DNA from: Inia geoffrensis
Lineage: Eukaryota > Chordata > Mammalia > Artiodactyla > Iniidae
DNA: 64,000 nucleotides
Reading direction: 5' to 3'
Assembly: GCA_036417435.1 (NCBI GenBank)
Contig: CM070906.1
Span: 46,513,396-46,577,395, forward strand
The position numbers were made by a program, and so were the translations under genes. The notes under the pieces are model-generated. The model searched no databases and had not been told where the DNA came from. It saw only the letters and a program-made list of their open reading frames with translations. The first letter of the stretch is position 1. Every line of letters starts with the position of its first letter. Below are positions 34,870 to 46,787 of the stretch, in pieces.

Positions 34870-35545
34870 TGTGGAAGCTTAAGTCTCCTTTTCAACTTCC
34901 TGAGTTTTCTGATGAGCTTATTAATACAAAGAAAGCATTTACTAATTTTCATGTCTTAACTTCCAGTATGACAATGTCTCAGGCACAGCAGTTGTGTACT
35001 TTCCTTCTCAGATCAACCCTGGTACTTTGTGTTTATTTTGGGGTTTTTTTTTTTTTGTCCTTCTTATTTTTCTTGGCCACGTCCAGCGGCTTGTGGGATC
35101 AGGGACTGAATCCGAGTTACAGCAGTGAAGGCGTCGAGTCCAAACCACTGGACCACCAGGGAATTCCCTGAGCCTGGTACTTTGGAAGGAGTTCTTCAAA
35201 GTCTGGATGGAGTCCTCATTGCTCAGAAAGTCTTTCCATCTCCATTTTCTGCACCAAACAGGTCTCCAAAAATTCTAGCTGCTGATCAGTTCAATGAGGA
35301 TTATCATCCCTCTTGGCTGAAAAAGTTGAAGATCTGCTAGATTACAGCATGGAGAAAGAGGTGGCCTGAGCTATTTGCAACTGGCTGCTCCTGGAGGAAC
35401 CTGAAAACCTTCTTGTCCTTCAGGCAGGAAAACAATGGAAAGATTCTTCCATTAGGTGCAGAAATTGTGAGGGTCTCCTGCTTTGGCAGGCCGTGGTTCG
35501 GGGCTGGTCACAGCTAAGGGTGCAGACAGGGCTGGAGAACGTCAT
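34870..35545 (-). pseudogene. Type I interferon pseudogene with promoter remnant
   Basis: Read on the minus strand: an ATG at 35545 and a shortened 11-residue leader MTFSSPVCTLS directly before CDQPRT, where functional genes have a 23-residue signal peptide. Next come FLHLMEESF and SCLKDKKVFRFLQEQPVA (about 35430-35385). A decayed helix-B part with stops follows. The C-terminal region (about 35016-34880) has VPET where CAWE is expected. A SINE at 35030-35172 splits the gene. Upstream on the minus strand, a GTTTAAGA box lies near 35665-35658, about 115 bp before the ATG. That compares with 102 bp in the intact IFNA and IFNW genes, so the 5' flank was copied too. Stops and frameshifts rule out function. 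Subtype not determined. Confidence 0.85.
35030..35172 (-). repeat. SINE inserted in the interferon pseudogene
   Basis: Poly-T, CAGCGGCTTGTGGGATCAGG, ending GACCACCAGGGAATTCCC. A perfect 12-bp duplication CCTGGTACTTTG (35018-35029 and 35173-35184) shows that the pseudogene sequence was once continuous across this point. Confidence 0.9.
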
Positions 35546-35719
35546 CCTGGGTGTCCTCAGTGAGGAGGGTGGCAGGCCCCGGTGAGCCTGGTGATGCAGG
35601 TGTCTGGCTGTGGGAGGCTGTATCCAGCTGCTCTGAGTACCTGCCTGCAAATGAGATTCTTAAACAGTACAAGGTTGTCAATTCTGTACTTATGCCAATG
35701 TTGTTTCCAAGTTTTTCCA

Positions 35720-37715
35720 ATTTCTCTTCAATTTATCGGCAACAGATCATGTCGCAACTTCAACGCTTCTTTTGTTTATTACGCTGGAAATTAAACATTC
35801 ATGGAAAAGGACAGAGTATAAATCCAATAGGATGTACTCATCCAAATGAGACCCAAGGTTGAAATAAAATCTGAGTCTCAATCTGTGTCTTCTTAAATTC
35901 TAGTAAGAGAACTTAAACATCTGACATTTTACTGTATTTTCACGCTTTGTAATGCACCAAAATACAACTAGCCTCGCCTCTCTCCATTTCCCCTTTAAGG
36001 GGATAAGACATTAGATTTGAATTCTTCCACATGACTTTATAGGAGTCATAGCTCATGTTTCCAGACATAGTCTATAGGTAAGAGTGGCATAAATGTTAAC
36101 ACCAAGGGCTAATTCATACCATTCTCTTCCTTCTGTCACCAAAAGTGTGCTCACCACATATATACGTGACAATGGGCTTGGCAGTGTGGATTCCAGGAAA
36201 GTAAGGCAGGGATGGTGACTGCCCTCCAGGGAGCAGGGAAGACAGACTTTAGAGGCAGGATTAGGATGAGGGAAGTACCACGTGCTCAGTGCAGCTGAGG
36301 GCCAGTACTCAGAGCTGATGAAGAGGAGGGCCTGGGAGCAGCAGAAGGCTCCACTCTGACAGAAATCTGTGGCTCCTGAATTTAAATGACATCAGATTTT
36401 GATTTCCTCTTCTAAAAAACTGAGACAACTCAAGTAGTTGTCACACAGGCAAATGTAAAGATTAAATGAAGTTTGAAAATTATAGTCTTGAGGATCTGAA
36501 CTTATTGAACATAGCTGCCTTTAACACTAATGTGACATATAGTAACTTGTAGAGTCCACGATCAGCCCCGCCAAGAGAGGCTTTGACTTCCGCTCCCTTA
36601 ACACTGTCAGGGGTCTGCTTGTTGAGGCCCCAAATGCAAACTGCAGGAGAGGCGTTGCCTTCTGGACTGCGAAGGAGCAAAGCCCAAGTTTCCAGGCCTA
36701 GAGCAGTGTCTAGTACATTAAGGAGAGAAATCCTACAGCACTTGAAATATTTGCAGAGAACCAGCATCTAGGAAAAATGGCTGCTCTGTGAATAGTATAA
36801 ATGAGATAAACAGTCCCTTCCCTCATCCTCAGTCTCAGACCACCTCTGGTGATATTATTTTAAGAAAAAGGTGTTTTTAAATGTTATGGGGACCAGGAAA
36901 TGGGTTATAAAATGTACATGGGGCAGAGGGTGATGAGAAATGGGACATTCCTACATTTTTAGCTATGGAAGGTCACACAACATTACTTCGAAAGCTATTT
37001 CCCGGCTATTTGGGTAAAGAAAGGGAGGGCTTCCCTCAAGCATGGAATGTAAGAAGGCACCAAATCTAAGTGATCAAGATAAATAATATTTTAACGCAAT
37101 ATATAAAAATGAAAATGCCACAACATACATGCTAAAGAAAATGTCAAAATTTTAAATAAAGACAGAAATGACCCTGCATTTGGATGACACTGACAGTCTT
37201 ACAGAGGAAGGCTTCACGTTGCCAGTGAAATTTGGGTAATTTCTGTTTAGTCTATAAAATTCTTACCAGAGAAAATGAGAAGATCAAACCTGGTAAATGT
37301 CGTCAGCTGCTTGTACAGGACACTAATAACTCTACTTTCTACACTACAGTCAAGCTGGAGTCCTGAGAAAGGTGTTTCAGAAACTCGAGTTAAATAAAAA
37401 TTATTTAAGACTGTCACAGAGTCACAAGAAATTGTCCAACACTGCAGTTCTGTCAAACAAGTAAAGAAGTAGTCTTGAAAATATTAATGAGTTTGCTTCC
37501 ATTAAAGCTAGGAAAGTAAAATTAAATTCTTGTTTTAGTATAAAGAAACTATAGTTAAAATAGTTTAATAAAATGCTATGTTTTAATACCCATATATTTT
37601 AATATCCTACCTTCAATATTTAAATATTTTCAGAAAATATCTTAAAATATAAAAAATTCTAAAATATTTAATTTAAATCAAGCAATATAAGTTTAATTTA
37701 AAAATATAAAAAATA
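35720..37715. other. Gene-free stretch
   Basis: No gene is recognised. The longest frame (minus strand 36480-36767) has no family signature. The right part is AT-rich, with ATTTAAATA runs at 37550-37700. Confidence 0.4.
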
Positions 37716-37720
37716 AAATG

Positions 37721-37914
37721 CTGCGGTACGCGGGCCTCTCACTGCTGTGGCCTCTACCCTTGCAGAGCACAGGCTCCAGACGCGCAGGCTCAGCGGCCAT
37801 GGCTCACGGGCCCAGCCGCTCCGCGCATGTGGGATCTTCCCGGACCTGGGCGCGGACCCGTGTCCCCTGCATCGGTAGGCGGACTCTCAACCCCTGCGCC
37901 ACTAGGGAAGCCCC
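37721..37914 (-). repeat. CHR-type SINE without poly-A tail
   Basis: GCGGTACGCGGGCCTCTCAC through GCCACTAGGGAAGCCCC on the minus strand. Where a poly-T would be expected there is only an AT-rich AAAATAAAATG flank, so the tail was lost or never present. Confidence 0.88.
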
Positions 37915-37989
37915 CTGTGAGTTTTTTAATGTTCCTACTTTTCAGTTATTCAGTACTTCCTCCCCCATGTTAACGTCGATTCCTTGAAA

Positions 37990-38635
37990 GACACCATGAA
38001 GTCCCAGAGCATCTACAGGGGCACTCAGCTCCCGCGTCCTCGGCCCCGGTGGTGGCCGCGCTCCGACTCAACCCCAGGGCGTCCCCAACACCGTCCGGGT
38101 GTCCCATCGCTGCCGCCGCGTTCCCCTTTCTCTGAGCTGTCGCAGCATAGCCTCAGAAACGATCCCGAATCTGTAAAATCGGCCCAAACTCGCTTCCCAG
38201 CTTCAAACCCCTCAGAAAAAGGCTTCTTTCCCAAAAATGGCCTCGCTCAAGTTTCTGTGCGAAAATAAAGCACAAAACTCAGGGGAAAGCCCGAAAATAC
38301 AAGGTTCCAGCTTCCAACCAGACAAAATTGTCGCTGGCGCGGCCGCGACAAGGCTCCCACTTGAAAACTCAGCATCGCGAAGAGTTTTTTTCTCACTATT
38401 AAATCAGTATAAAGTTGCTCCGTGAGGATGCATCTCAACTTTCTCTCGCGCTGCCCAAACCGCGGAAACTGCAAACTCTTAAGTCAGCGTTTCCCTAGCC
38501 GAACCGATCAAAAGACATCCGGCGCCCATTCGCCGCCGCCTAGAGAAGCGCGCTGTCCCGGGTTCCAGGGAAGGAACCTTCCCGCTAATTATTTAGTGGT
38601 GCCCGCGCGCCCCCTCGCGGCCAGCTTGTGAATCA
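37990..38635. promoter_or_regulatory. CpG-rich block upstream of a delta-like interferon
   Basis: About 650 bp rich in CpG (CGGTGGTGGCCGCGCTCCGAC near 38046, CGCGGCCGCGAC near 38338, CGGCGCCCATTCGCCGCCGCC near 38520), standing out from AT-rich flanks. It ends about 10 bp before the ATG of the delta-like interferon. Type I interferon promoters, including the two intact ones here, are normally AT/GAAA-rich and CpG-poor, so this is a different sort of element. It could be a CpG-island promoter, an LTR, or part of an unrelated transcript's first exon. Confidence 0.55.
38605..38625 (-). promoter_or_regulatory. CTCF-like binding site
   Basis: The minus strand reads CTGGCCGCGAGGGGGCGCGC, matching the core of the CTCF consensus (TGGCC-N-N-N-AGGGGGCGC) closely. 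It lies 23 bp upstream of the delta-like interferon ATG at the edge of the CpG block. The match is by eye and occupancy is unknown. Confidence 0.6.
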
Positions 38636-38647
38636 CTCAAATTCTCA

Positions 38648-39160
38648 ATGGCCCAGATCGATTTGCTAGTGGCAGGAGTGATACTCTGCTCCATCCCTGC
38701 TCGCCCTCTTGGCTGGAACTTGCCTTGGATCCATAGCCTACAGGGAACTCTTCATACTTTTGAGACAGATGAAGAAGATCCCGTTTCAGTCATGCCTAGA
38801 GGACAGAACCGACTTCAAATTTCCTTGGAAAAGAGGGAATATCACAGAAATCCTGACGACTCAAGGCACCGACTACCACCATCTGACTCTCCAGCAGATG
38901 GTAACTTCTTCAACAAGGAGGAAAGCCAAGCTGCTTGGAACAACACCCTACTCCATAAATTACTCTCTAGCCTTGATCACACCTTGGAACTACTGCATGA
39001 GCAAGTGGAAAATGACAATCTGGATTGTCCATATTTGGGAATTGTTGTCCCGAAATATTTCCAAAGAATCCAGCTCTATCTGAAGGAAAAGGAATACAGC
39101 CCCTGTGCCTGGGAGGTTATCAGAGGAGAAATTAAAGTGTTCCTTTCTCTCATGAAATAA
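38648..39160 (+). pseudogene. IFND: Delta-like interferon with two compensating frameshifts
   Basis: The 170-codon frame has an interferon-like start (MAQIDLLVAGVILCSIPARP, then GWNLPWIHS) and end (AAWNNTLLHKLLSSLDH, then KYFQRIQLYLKEKEYSPCAW and EVIRGEIKVFLSLMK). Residues about 35-86 are unlike any interferon. The interferon-like middle (LFILLRQMKKI, SCLEDRTDFKFPWKRG, LTLQQMV) is in the next frame (about 38752-38905). So one shift at about 38743-38756 and an opposite one at about 38900-38908 cancel and leave the frame open. The scrambled part covers the end of helix A, the AB loop and the start of helix B. It includes the cysteine at mature position 29, so the conserved disulfide to PCAW is lost. 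The first mature cysteine is tryptophan. Length 170 and sequence suit interferon-delta. A functional product is unlikely. AATAAA lies at 39180. Confidence 0.7.
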
Positions 39161-39189
39161 TTCTCCAATTACTGTCAACAAATAAAGAA

Positions 39190-42100
39190 GTAAAGGTACA
39201 CCTGTGACACTTCTAATCAAATGATTATTGTCTGTTAAGTCCTCTAAAGGTACGTCCACTCATATTTCTGCACATGTTGAAAAATATCTGAAGTATCACG
39301 AGTTTACAAAAATATATTTACAGAGAAGAACACAATCTATTTTATTATACAAGTAATTTTACAATGTGCTTTCTAAAATCTGTTTAACTTCTTGGAAGGT
39401 ATCTGGATTCCCAACTATGACGTTTATTTTAAAATGGAAAGGTTGTTAGCATAGTATGCTGTTCAAGACATTTGTCAGTTAATTTTAATGCTAGCTGCTG
39501 TAACAGAGAAACAGAAAGATGTCAGAAATTGGATCATAATAGATACTTATCTTTCCATCCTTATGAGAAAAATGCAGGCATTCCTAATCAGATGAATTTT
39601 CTAGTTGGCTTCCTCTAAACAGTGATGTAGGGACATGGGTGCCCTCTATTGTGACGTTGCTCTATTCAACGTGTGATTTCCGATTTGTGGTGTCTGAGTC
39701 TATTCCACTCAGTGGTAAAGGAAAAAGTATGGGGATTACATGGGATGTTTTCAAGGGCCAGGACAGTATAGGGCAATATCACCTCTGCTCACATTAGTTG
39801 GCCTGAATTTATTATCATGGCAATCTAAGTGCAAAGATGTTGGGAAGTTATTGGGTGACTAATGGAAGAGGAGACAAGTTCAATGGATAAGACTACTTTT
39901 CATTTTCATACTATTTGTACTAATGACATTCTAGAGAAAAGAAACCAAAACAACGTTCTTGCTTACACTCACATTATAAAAAAAATTTGACTTGGCATCT
40001 GACTCCACAATTTCAACTTAGGTATGATGACATGGATGTCACTCTTTAGAGTTCAGGGCGCGATTGACTCTCTGAAAGAAGCATTCAAAGCTGATTCCCA
40101 AAGGCATAGACTAACAAGGAAAATATCCGCAAGTGTAGACACAAGTTGTTTCCTTTTTGCCTGAGAGAGACAAGAAACGTAGGGCCATGTAGCTCCTTGA
40201 AAGTACTTGAGGATGGCTGAACTAAAAGTGAAGAGTGGGCCTTCCATTCATGTCCAGGCCCGTTATTCTCATCCTTATCTTCTAAATACTGAAAACGTGA
40301 ACTTGAAGAAAATAGTGCTGCAAAGTCTTTTAAAAAATAACTCACACAATATTCCATTGTAACTTCCCTTGTAGAACCACAAAGAATTTTAAAGTATCTG
40401 TAGATTACTGTCCTCTCACATCATATCTATCAAATATATGATTGAGCTCCTGAAATGATAGGAACTAGACTAGCTGTCTAGGAAACGGGGTTGGGTAAGA
40501 TGGTGTCTCTCCCTTTAGGTATTTTACACACTCCTGGAAGGTATTCTGAGGATACAATAGGTCAAGACATGTCTTACTATTTGGGCATCTTCAACAAAAT
40601 AGCATAGACTGCATAGTTTGTAAAGAGCAGAAATTACTCACAGTTCCATAGTCTGGAAATCCAAGATCTGGGTGTCAGCGTGGTCCAGTTCTGCTGAAAG
40701 CCTGCTTTCAGGTCACACACTGTCCACTTCTCCTTGGCAGAGACTGGGGGATTTATCTGAGACCTCTTTTAAAAGGGCACTAATTCCAATTGTGAGGCCT
40801 CCATCCTCATGACCTAATCACCTCCCAAAGGGCCCACCACTTAACACCATCACTTTGGGGATTAGGACTTAAATGAATCTTGTGGGGTACCAAACCTCAA
40901 GAACATAAAGATCTTTAAAGGCTACATGCCTGTCATTTAGACGTATGAATATATTCATGCTGAGTAAATAAAGATGAAAGGGCAGGTTAGCAGGAAAAAA
41001 GAGCAGACCAAGGACTCAGAATCCAAACTCATGGTTTTGGACCTGAAGTCATGCTTTAATTATTACCGGCCAAATTTTGGAAATCAAACTGAAAGGAGCC
41101 CACTCTCCCATGGAACGGAACGAAGATACAGGATGCAACAGATCATTCATCATTCTTTGTGAAGAGTCTCCAAAGAATCTCAGGAGAAATGTAGTAACTG
41201 CCACATCAATAAAGATGCACTAAGGAGTAGTATGTGTCTGGTTACTGTGAGCTGTGAGATTCAGGGAGAGTCTGAGTTCAGATACGTGGCTCTGTATATG
41301 ACACGAGGCTAGTTCTTTTCTATTATAACCTAGTAGAGGGCAAATTAGAGATGAGGCCATCCTCATGAGTTTAATATAGTGACAGGCAAAGGCTGAAAAT
41401 TGTGCTGCAACTTGAATCCCCAGAGCCATATGCACCTTAAAGGAAACATAATCCTAGTGGTTTTAGCAATAAACTCAGTAGGCATGACTGATACCAGTAA
41501 GGGAAGAGTGGAAATATTAGCCATTTCGATTATAATCCCAGCAAATATGGCCCCGATGAAGCAAAATAGCTTGGTCATTTGCAAATGCCTTCCGGTAGGA
41601 GGAGAAAATCTAAGAAGTTGCTTTAGTTAAAACTACTTGTTGAGTGATTACACTGGGCCTGGTGCCGATGATACCGCAGAGAATAAGACAGAGTCCAGTT
41701 ACTACAGAGCTGATTTGCCAAAGATGGTCACATACCTGTTGTTTGAAGATGGGAATGTAGAGGGCTGAAGCAACATAACTTCCACTGCAAAATAAAAAGT
41801 ATTAAAGATTGGAGTTGAAAGTTAATTCTTTCCACGACATAATCAATATGTATTCAGTTCTAAATTAATTATGACGATGGTTTCCTTTTGTTTGAAAAGG
41901 ATAGACCTGGATTGGCACCTCTGAAATTCCTTAAGGAAATGTGAAATTTAATGCAAAAATAGAAAGATTCAAATTGATGATGACTGCTAAATCATGCATT
42001 CTCACTAGGGATGCTAACTGCTTCCATAGGTACAAACATTAGTTTTTAGGGGTATGACAAATTTTGCTATTACAAGGCTGTGGCACTGCAAAGCTTAACC

Positions 42101-42812
42101 CTATACAACAAAATCTTATTCCTTAGTATTCATTTTTGTCTTTGGGTTTTCTTGTGTATCATAAATACAAGAAGCATTAATACTGAGTTCATGGAAGATA
42201 AACAAACTGCATACACGATCAGTGCTCCACACTATGGTGACTTGATGGCTCATTGGAGGACTTTCTCTCCATCATTTGCTTGATCTCAAAGTAATATTGT
42301 GAGAGGTGGCCTTTACTTACTTCTGAGCTCCCATTGGCTGTCTTGTGGATGTTGCTTATGTTTGAGTCTCAGTATGATCTGTGCTATGGGAATTAAATAC
42401 AAATAGAAAATTGTATTTGCACATTAAATACAAAAAAGGTTATATTTTATCATTTAATTCTACTGAAGTTGTTCAACACATCCATAATAACAGCAAGTGC
42501 TTAACAGAAAAAAATGTTTACAATATCTAGATGAATATCTAGCAGCAGTGAAATTAAAAATTATTTTCTGAAAAAAAATTATTGTATGATATGAAGCAAA
42601 ATTAAAAGTTAAGTACCTAAAAATAAATATTAAGAAAATAATTTTAAAATTTCAATGATTTTGAGCAGTTTTGAATGATTTTTAAGTATATCTATACCTT
42701 GGTAGTACTATAAAGTTTATAAATTTTATTTGAATATGTAGTTTGCTACATTCCTGTTTATATAATATAGTAGTTAAAAGTCAATGTGAAAACTTAGTTG
42801 TAAAGTTAAATT
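39190..42812. other. Gene-free stretch
   Basis: No gene is recognised on either strand. About 40620-40910 (CTCACAGTTCCATAGTCTGG, CACCTCCCAAAGGGCCCACC) is an old mammalian interspersed repeat of uncertain class. The rest has only short frames without family signatures. Confidence 0.4.
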
Positions 42813-43482
42813 AAAATTCAATAGCTTATCAGTGTGATACACCACATCAACAAATTGAAGAATAAAAACCATATGATCATCTCAATAGATGCACAAAAAG
42901 CTTTTGACAAAATTCAATACCCATTTATGAAGAAAACTCTCCAGAAAGTGGGCATAGATGGAACCTACCTCAACATAATAAAGACCATATACAACAAACC
43001 CACAGCAAACATCATTCTCAATGGTGAAAAACTGAAAGCATTTCCTCTAAGATCAGGAACAAGACAAGGATGTCCACTCTCATCACTGTTATTCAACATA
43101 ACCTTGGAAGTCCTAGTCACAGCAATCAGGGAAGAAAAAGAAATAAAAGGAATCCAAATTGGAAAAGAAGTAAAACTGTCACTGTTTGCAGATGACATGA
43201 TACTATACAGAGAAAATCCTAAAGATGCTACTAGAAAACTACTAGAGCTCATCAATGAATTTGGTAAAGTTGCAGGATACAAACTTAATACACAGAAATC
43301 TCTTGCATTCCTATACACTAACAATGAAAGATCAGAAAGAGAAATCAAGAAAACAATCCCATTTACCATCAGATCAAAACCAATAAAACACCTAGAAATA
43401 AACCTACGTAAGGAGGCAGAAGATTTGTACTCAGAAAACTATAAGACACTGATGAAAGAAATCAAAGATGATCCAAACAGGA

Positions 43483-43765
43483 CTTAGCTGGTGGCACATT
43501 GGTTAAGAATCTGCCTACCAATGCAGGGGACATGGGTTCGAGCCCTGGTCCGGGAAGATCCCAGGTGCCATGGAGCAACTAACCACATGCGCCACAACTA
43601 CTGAGCCCACATGCCACAACTACTGAAGCCCGTGTGCCTAGAGCCCGTGCTCTGCAGTGAGAGAAGCCACCACAATGAGAAGCCCACACACTGCACCGAA
43701 GAGTAGCCCCTGCTCGCCGCAACTACAGAAAGCCCGTGTGCAGCAACAAAGACCCAATGCAGCCA

Positions 43766-43800
<35 letters not shown>

Positions 43801-43801
43801 A
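43483..43801 (+). repeat. CHR-family SINE nested in L1
   Basis: GGACTTAGCTGGTGGCACAT start, GGGTTCGAGCCCTGGTCCGG, ending in an (AAAT)n tail of about ten units. L1 sequence continues on both sides. Confidence 0.88.
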
Positions 43802-44654
43802 TATGACACAAACAGATGGAGAGATGTATTGATACCATGTTCTTGGATTGGAAAAATCAATATTGTGATAATGACTATACTACCCAAAGCAATCTACAGA
43901 GTCAATGCAATCCCTATCAAATTACCAATGGCATTTATCACAGAGTTAGAACAAAAAATTTTACAATTTATATGGAAACACAAAAGACCATGAAAAGCTA
44001 AGCAATATTGAGAAAGAAAACTGGAGCTGGAGGAATCAGGCTCCCTGACTTCAGACTGCACTACAAAGCTATAGTAATCAAAACCGTATGGTACTGGCCC
44101 CAAAACAGAAATATAGATCAATGGAACAGGATAGAAAGTCCAGAGTTAAACCCATGCACCTATGGTCACCTAATCTATGACAAAGGAGGCAAGAATATAA
44201 TATGGAGAAAAGATAGTCTCTTTAATAAGTGGTGCTGGGAAAACTGGACAGCTACATGTTAAAAGAATGAAATTAGAACACTCCCTAACACCATACACAA
44301 AAATAAACTCAAAATGGATTAGAGACCTAAATGTAAGACTGGACATTATAAAACTCTCAGAGGAAAACGTAGGCAGAACACTCTAAGACATAAGTCATAG
44401 CAAGATCCTTTTTGACCCACCTCCTAGAGAAATGGAAATAAAAACAGAAATAAACAAATGGGACCTAATTAAACTTAAAAGCTTTTACACAGCAAAGGAA
44501 ATCATAAACGAAATGAAAAAATCACCCTCAGAATGGGAAAAAATATTTGTGAATGAGGCAACTGACAAGGGATTAATCTCCAAAATATACAAACAGCTCA
44601 TGCAGCTCAATATCAAAAAAACAAACAACCCAATCAAAAAATGGGTGGAAGGGA

Positions 44655-44985
44655 CTTCCCTGGTGGCACAGTGGCTAAGAAGCTGCCAGCCAATGCAGGG
44701 GACACAGGTTCAATCTCTGGTCTGGGAAGATCCCACATGTCATGGAGCAACTAAGCCCGTGAGCCACAACTACTGAGCCTGCGTTCCACAACTACGAAAG
44801 CCTGTGCGCCTAGGTCCCATGCTCCACAACAAGAGAAACCACTGTAATGAGAAGCCCGCGCACTGCAACGAACAATAGCCCCCGCTCACTGCAACTAGAG
44901 AAAGCCAGCGCACAGCAACAAAGACCCAACACAGCCAAAAAATAAATTAAATAAATTTAAATTTTAAAAAAGCTTTAAAAAAATG
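44655..44985 (+). repeat. CHR-family SINE nested in L1
   Basis: GGGACTTCCCTGGTGGCACA start, GGTTCAATCTCTGGTCTGGG, ending CCAAAAAATAAATTAAATAA. Repeated AAAAATGGG at both edges marks the insertion point. Confidence 0.88.
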
Positions 44986-45256
44986 GGCAGAATATCTAAA
45001 TAGACATTTCTCCAAAGAAGATATGCAGATGGCCAAAGAGCACATGATGCTCAGCATCACTAATTAGAGAAATGCAAATCAAAACTACAATGAAGTATCA
45101 CTTCACACTGGTCAGAATGGCCTTCATCAAAAAACCTACAATAAGTGCTGGAGAGGGTGTGGAGAAAAGGGAACCCTCTTGCACTGTTGGTGGGAATGTA
45201 AACTGATACAGCCACTATGGAAAACAGTATGGAGGTTCCTTAAAAAACTAAAAATA

Positions 45257-45462
45257 GGGACTTCCCTGGTGGTCCAGTAGTTAAGACTCCGCACTCCCAA
45301 TGCAGGTGGCCTGGGTTCAATCCCTGGTCAGGAAACTAGATCCTGCATGCCACAACTAAGAGCCTGCATGCCGCAACAAAAAGATCCCGCATGCTGCAAC
45401 TAAAGATCCCGCATGCTGCAACTAAGACCCGGCTCAGCCAAATAAATAAATAATTTTAAAAA
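45257..45462 (+). repeat. CHR-family SINE nested in L1
   Basis: GGGACTTCCCTGGTGGTCCA start, GGGTTCAATCCCTGGTCAGG, CGCATGCTGCAACTAA modules and an AAATAAATAAATA tail. Confidence 0.88.
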
Positions 45463-46127
45463 ACCCTAAAAAGAGAACTACCATATGACCCAGCAACCCC
45501 ACTCCTGGGCATATACCCAAAGAAAACCATAATGCAAAAAGATACATGCACCCCAATGTTCACAGCAGCACTATTTACAATAGCCAGGACCTGGAGGCAA
45601 CCTAAATGTCCATCAACAGATGAATGGATAAAGAAGATGTGGTACATATATACAGTGGAATATCAGCCATAAAAAGGAACAAAATTGTGCCATTGGCAGA
45701 GATGTGGATGGACCTAGAGACTGTCATACAGAGTGAAGTCAGAAAGAAAAAAACAAATATTGTATAATATCGCTCATATGTGGATCTAGAAAAATGGTAC
45801 AGACGAACTTATTTGTAAAGCAGAAATAGAGACACAGATGCAGGAACTTATAGATACCAAGGGGGGAAAAGAGGGCTAGGATGAATTGGGAGATTGGGAT
45901 GGATATATATACACTACTATGTATAAAATAGATAAGTAAAGAGAACCTACTGTATAGCACAGGGAACTCTACTCAGTGATCTGTGGTGACCTAAATGGGA
46001 AGGATACCCAAAAAAGAGAGGATATATGTATACGTATAACTGATTCACTTTGCTGTACAGCAGAAACTAACACAACACGGTACAGCAACTATACTCCAAT
46101 AAAAAGTAATTAAAAAATAGAGAAAAA

Positions 46128-46700
46128 AGGGAAGAAAAGATACATGCACCCCAATGTTCATTGCAGCACTATTTCCAATAGCCAGGACATGGAAGCAACC
46201 TAAATGTCCATTGACAGAGGAATGGATAAAGAAGATGTAGTACATATATATAATGGAATATTATTTAGCCATAAAAAAGAACGAAATAATGCCATTTGCA
46301 GCAACATGGATGGACCCGGAGATGGTCATACTGAGTGAAATAAGTCAGACAGAGAAAGACAAATATCATATGATACCGCTTATACGTGCAATCTATAAAA
46401 AGGGTACAAATGAACTTATCCACAAAACAGAAACAGAGTGACAGATGAAGAAAACAAACTTATGGGTACCAGGAGGGATAAACTGGGAGATTGGGATTGA
46501 CATATACACACTATATACAAAATAAATAATAAGGATCTACTTTGTAGCACAGGGAACTCTACTCAATACTCTATAATGACCTATATGGGAAAAGAATCTA
46601 AAAAAGAGTGGATATACGTATATGTATAAATGATTCACTTTGCTGTACACCTGAAACTAACACAACACTTTAAACCAACTCTACTCCAATAAAAAATTTT
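46128..46700 (+). repeat. Second copy of the L1 3' end
   Basis: Repeats the 45530-46100 segment of the same L1 (ATACATGCACCCCAATGTTC, then AATAGCCAGGACATGGA, CTTTGCTGTACACCTGAAAC) with many differences. It lies directly downstream in the same orientation. Confidence 0.85.
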
Positions 46701-46787
46701 TAAAACTTCAATAGCTTAAAAAAAAATTCAATAGCTTTAAAACTTTTTGTCATTCTTAATCCTGCAGTGAACACAAAGAGTAAGCTT

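Larger units (their letters stand above)
42828..46722 (+). mobile_element. 5'-truncated L1 with target-site duplication
   Basis: The plus strand begins inside ORF2. The reverse transcriptase core is readable from 42834 ([42 protein letters not shown]). After a SINE it continues with C-terminal ORF2 parts in several frames (for example [19 protein letters not shown] near 44037). It is broken by frameshifts and three SINEs. The 3' end is doubled, with TACTCCAATAAAAAGT at about 46090 and TACTCCAATAAAAAATT at about 46683. The 15-bp sequence AAAATTCAATAGCTT occurs at 42813-42827 and 46723-46737, with a near-copy at 46702-46717. Confidence 0.88.

Noticed and set aside
35551..35862. 103-codon plus-strand frame
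   Set aside because: Antisense of the 5' flank of the minus-strand interferon pseudogene, with no family signature.
42834..43487. 217-codon reverse transcriptase frame as a possible host gene
   Set aside because: It is an L1 ORF2 fragment with target-site duplication, no start of its own and broken downstream frames.
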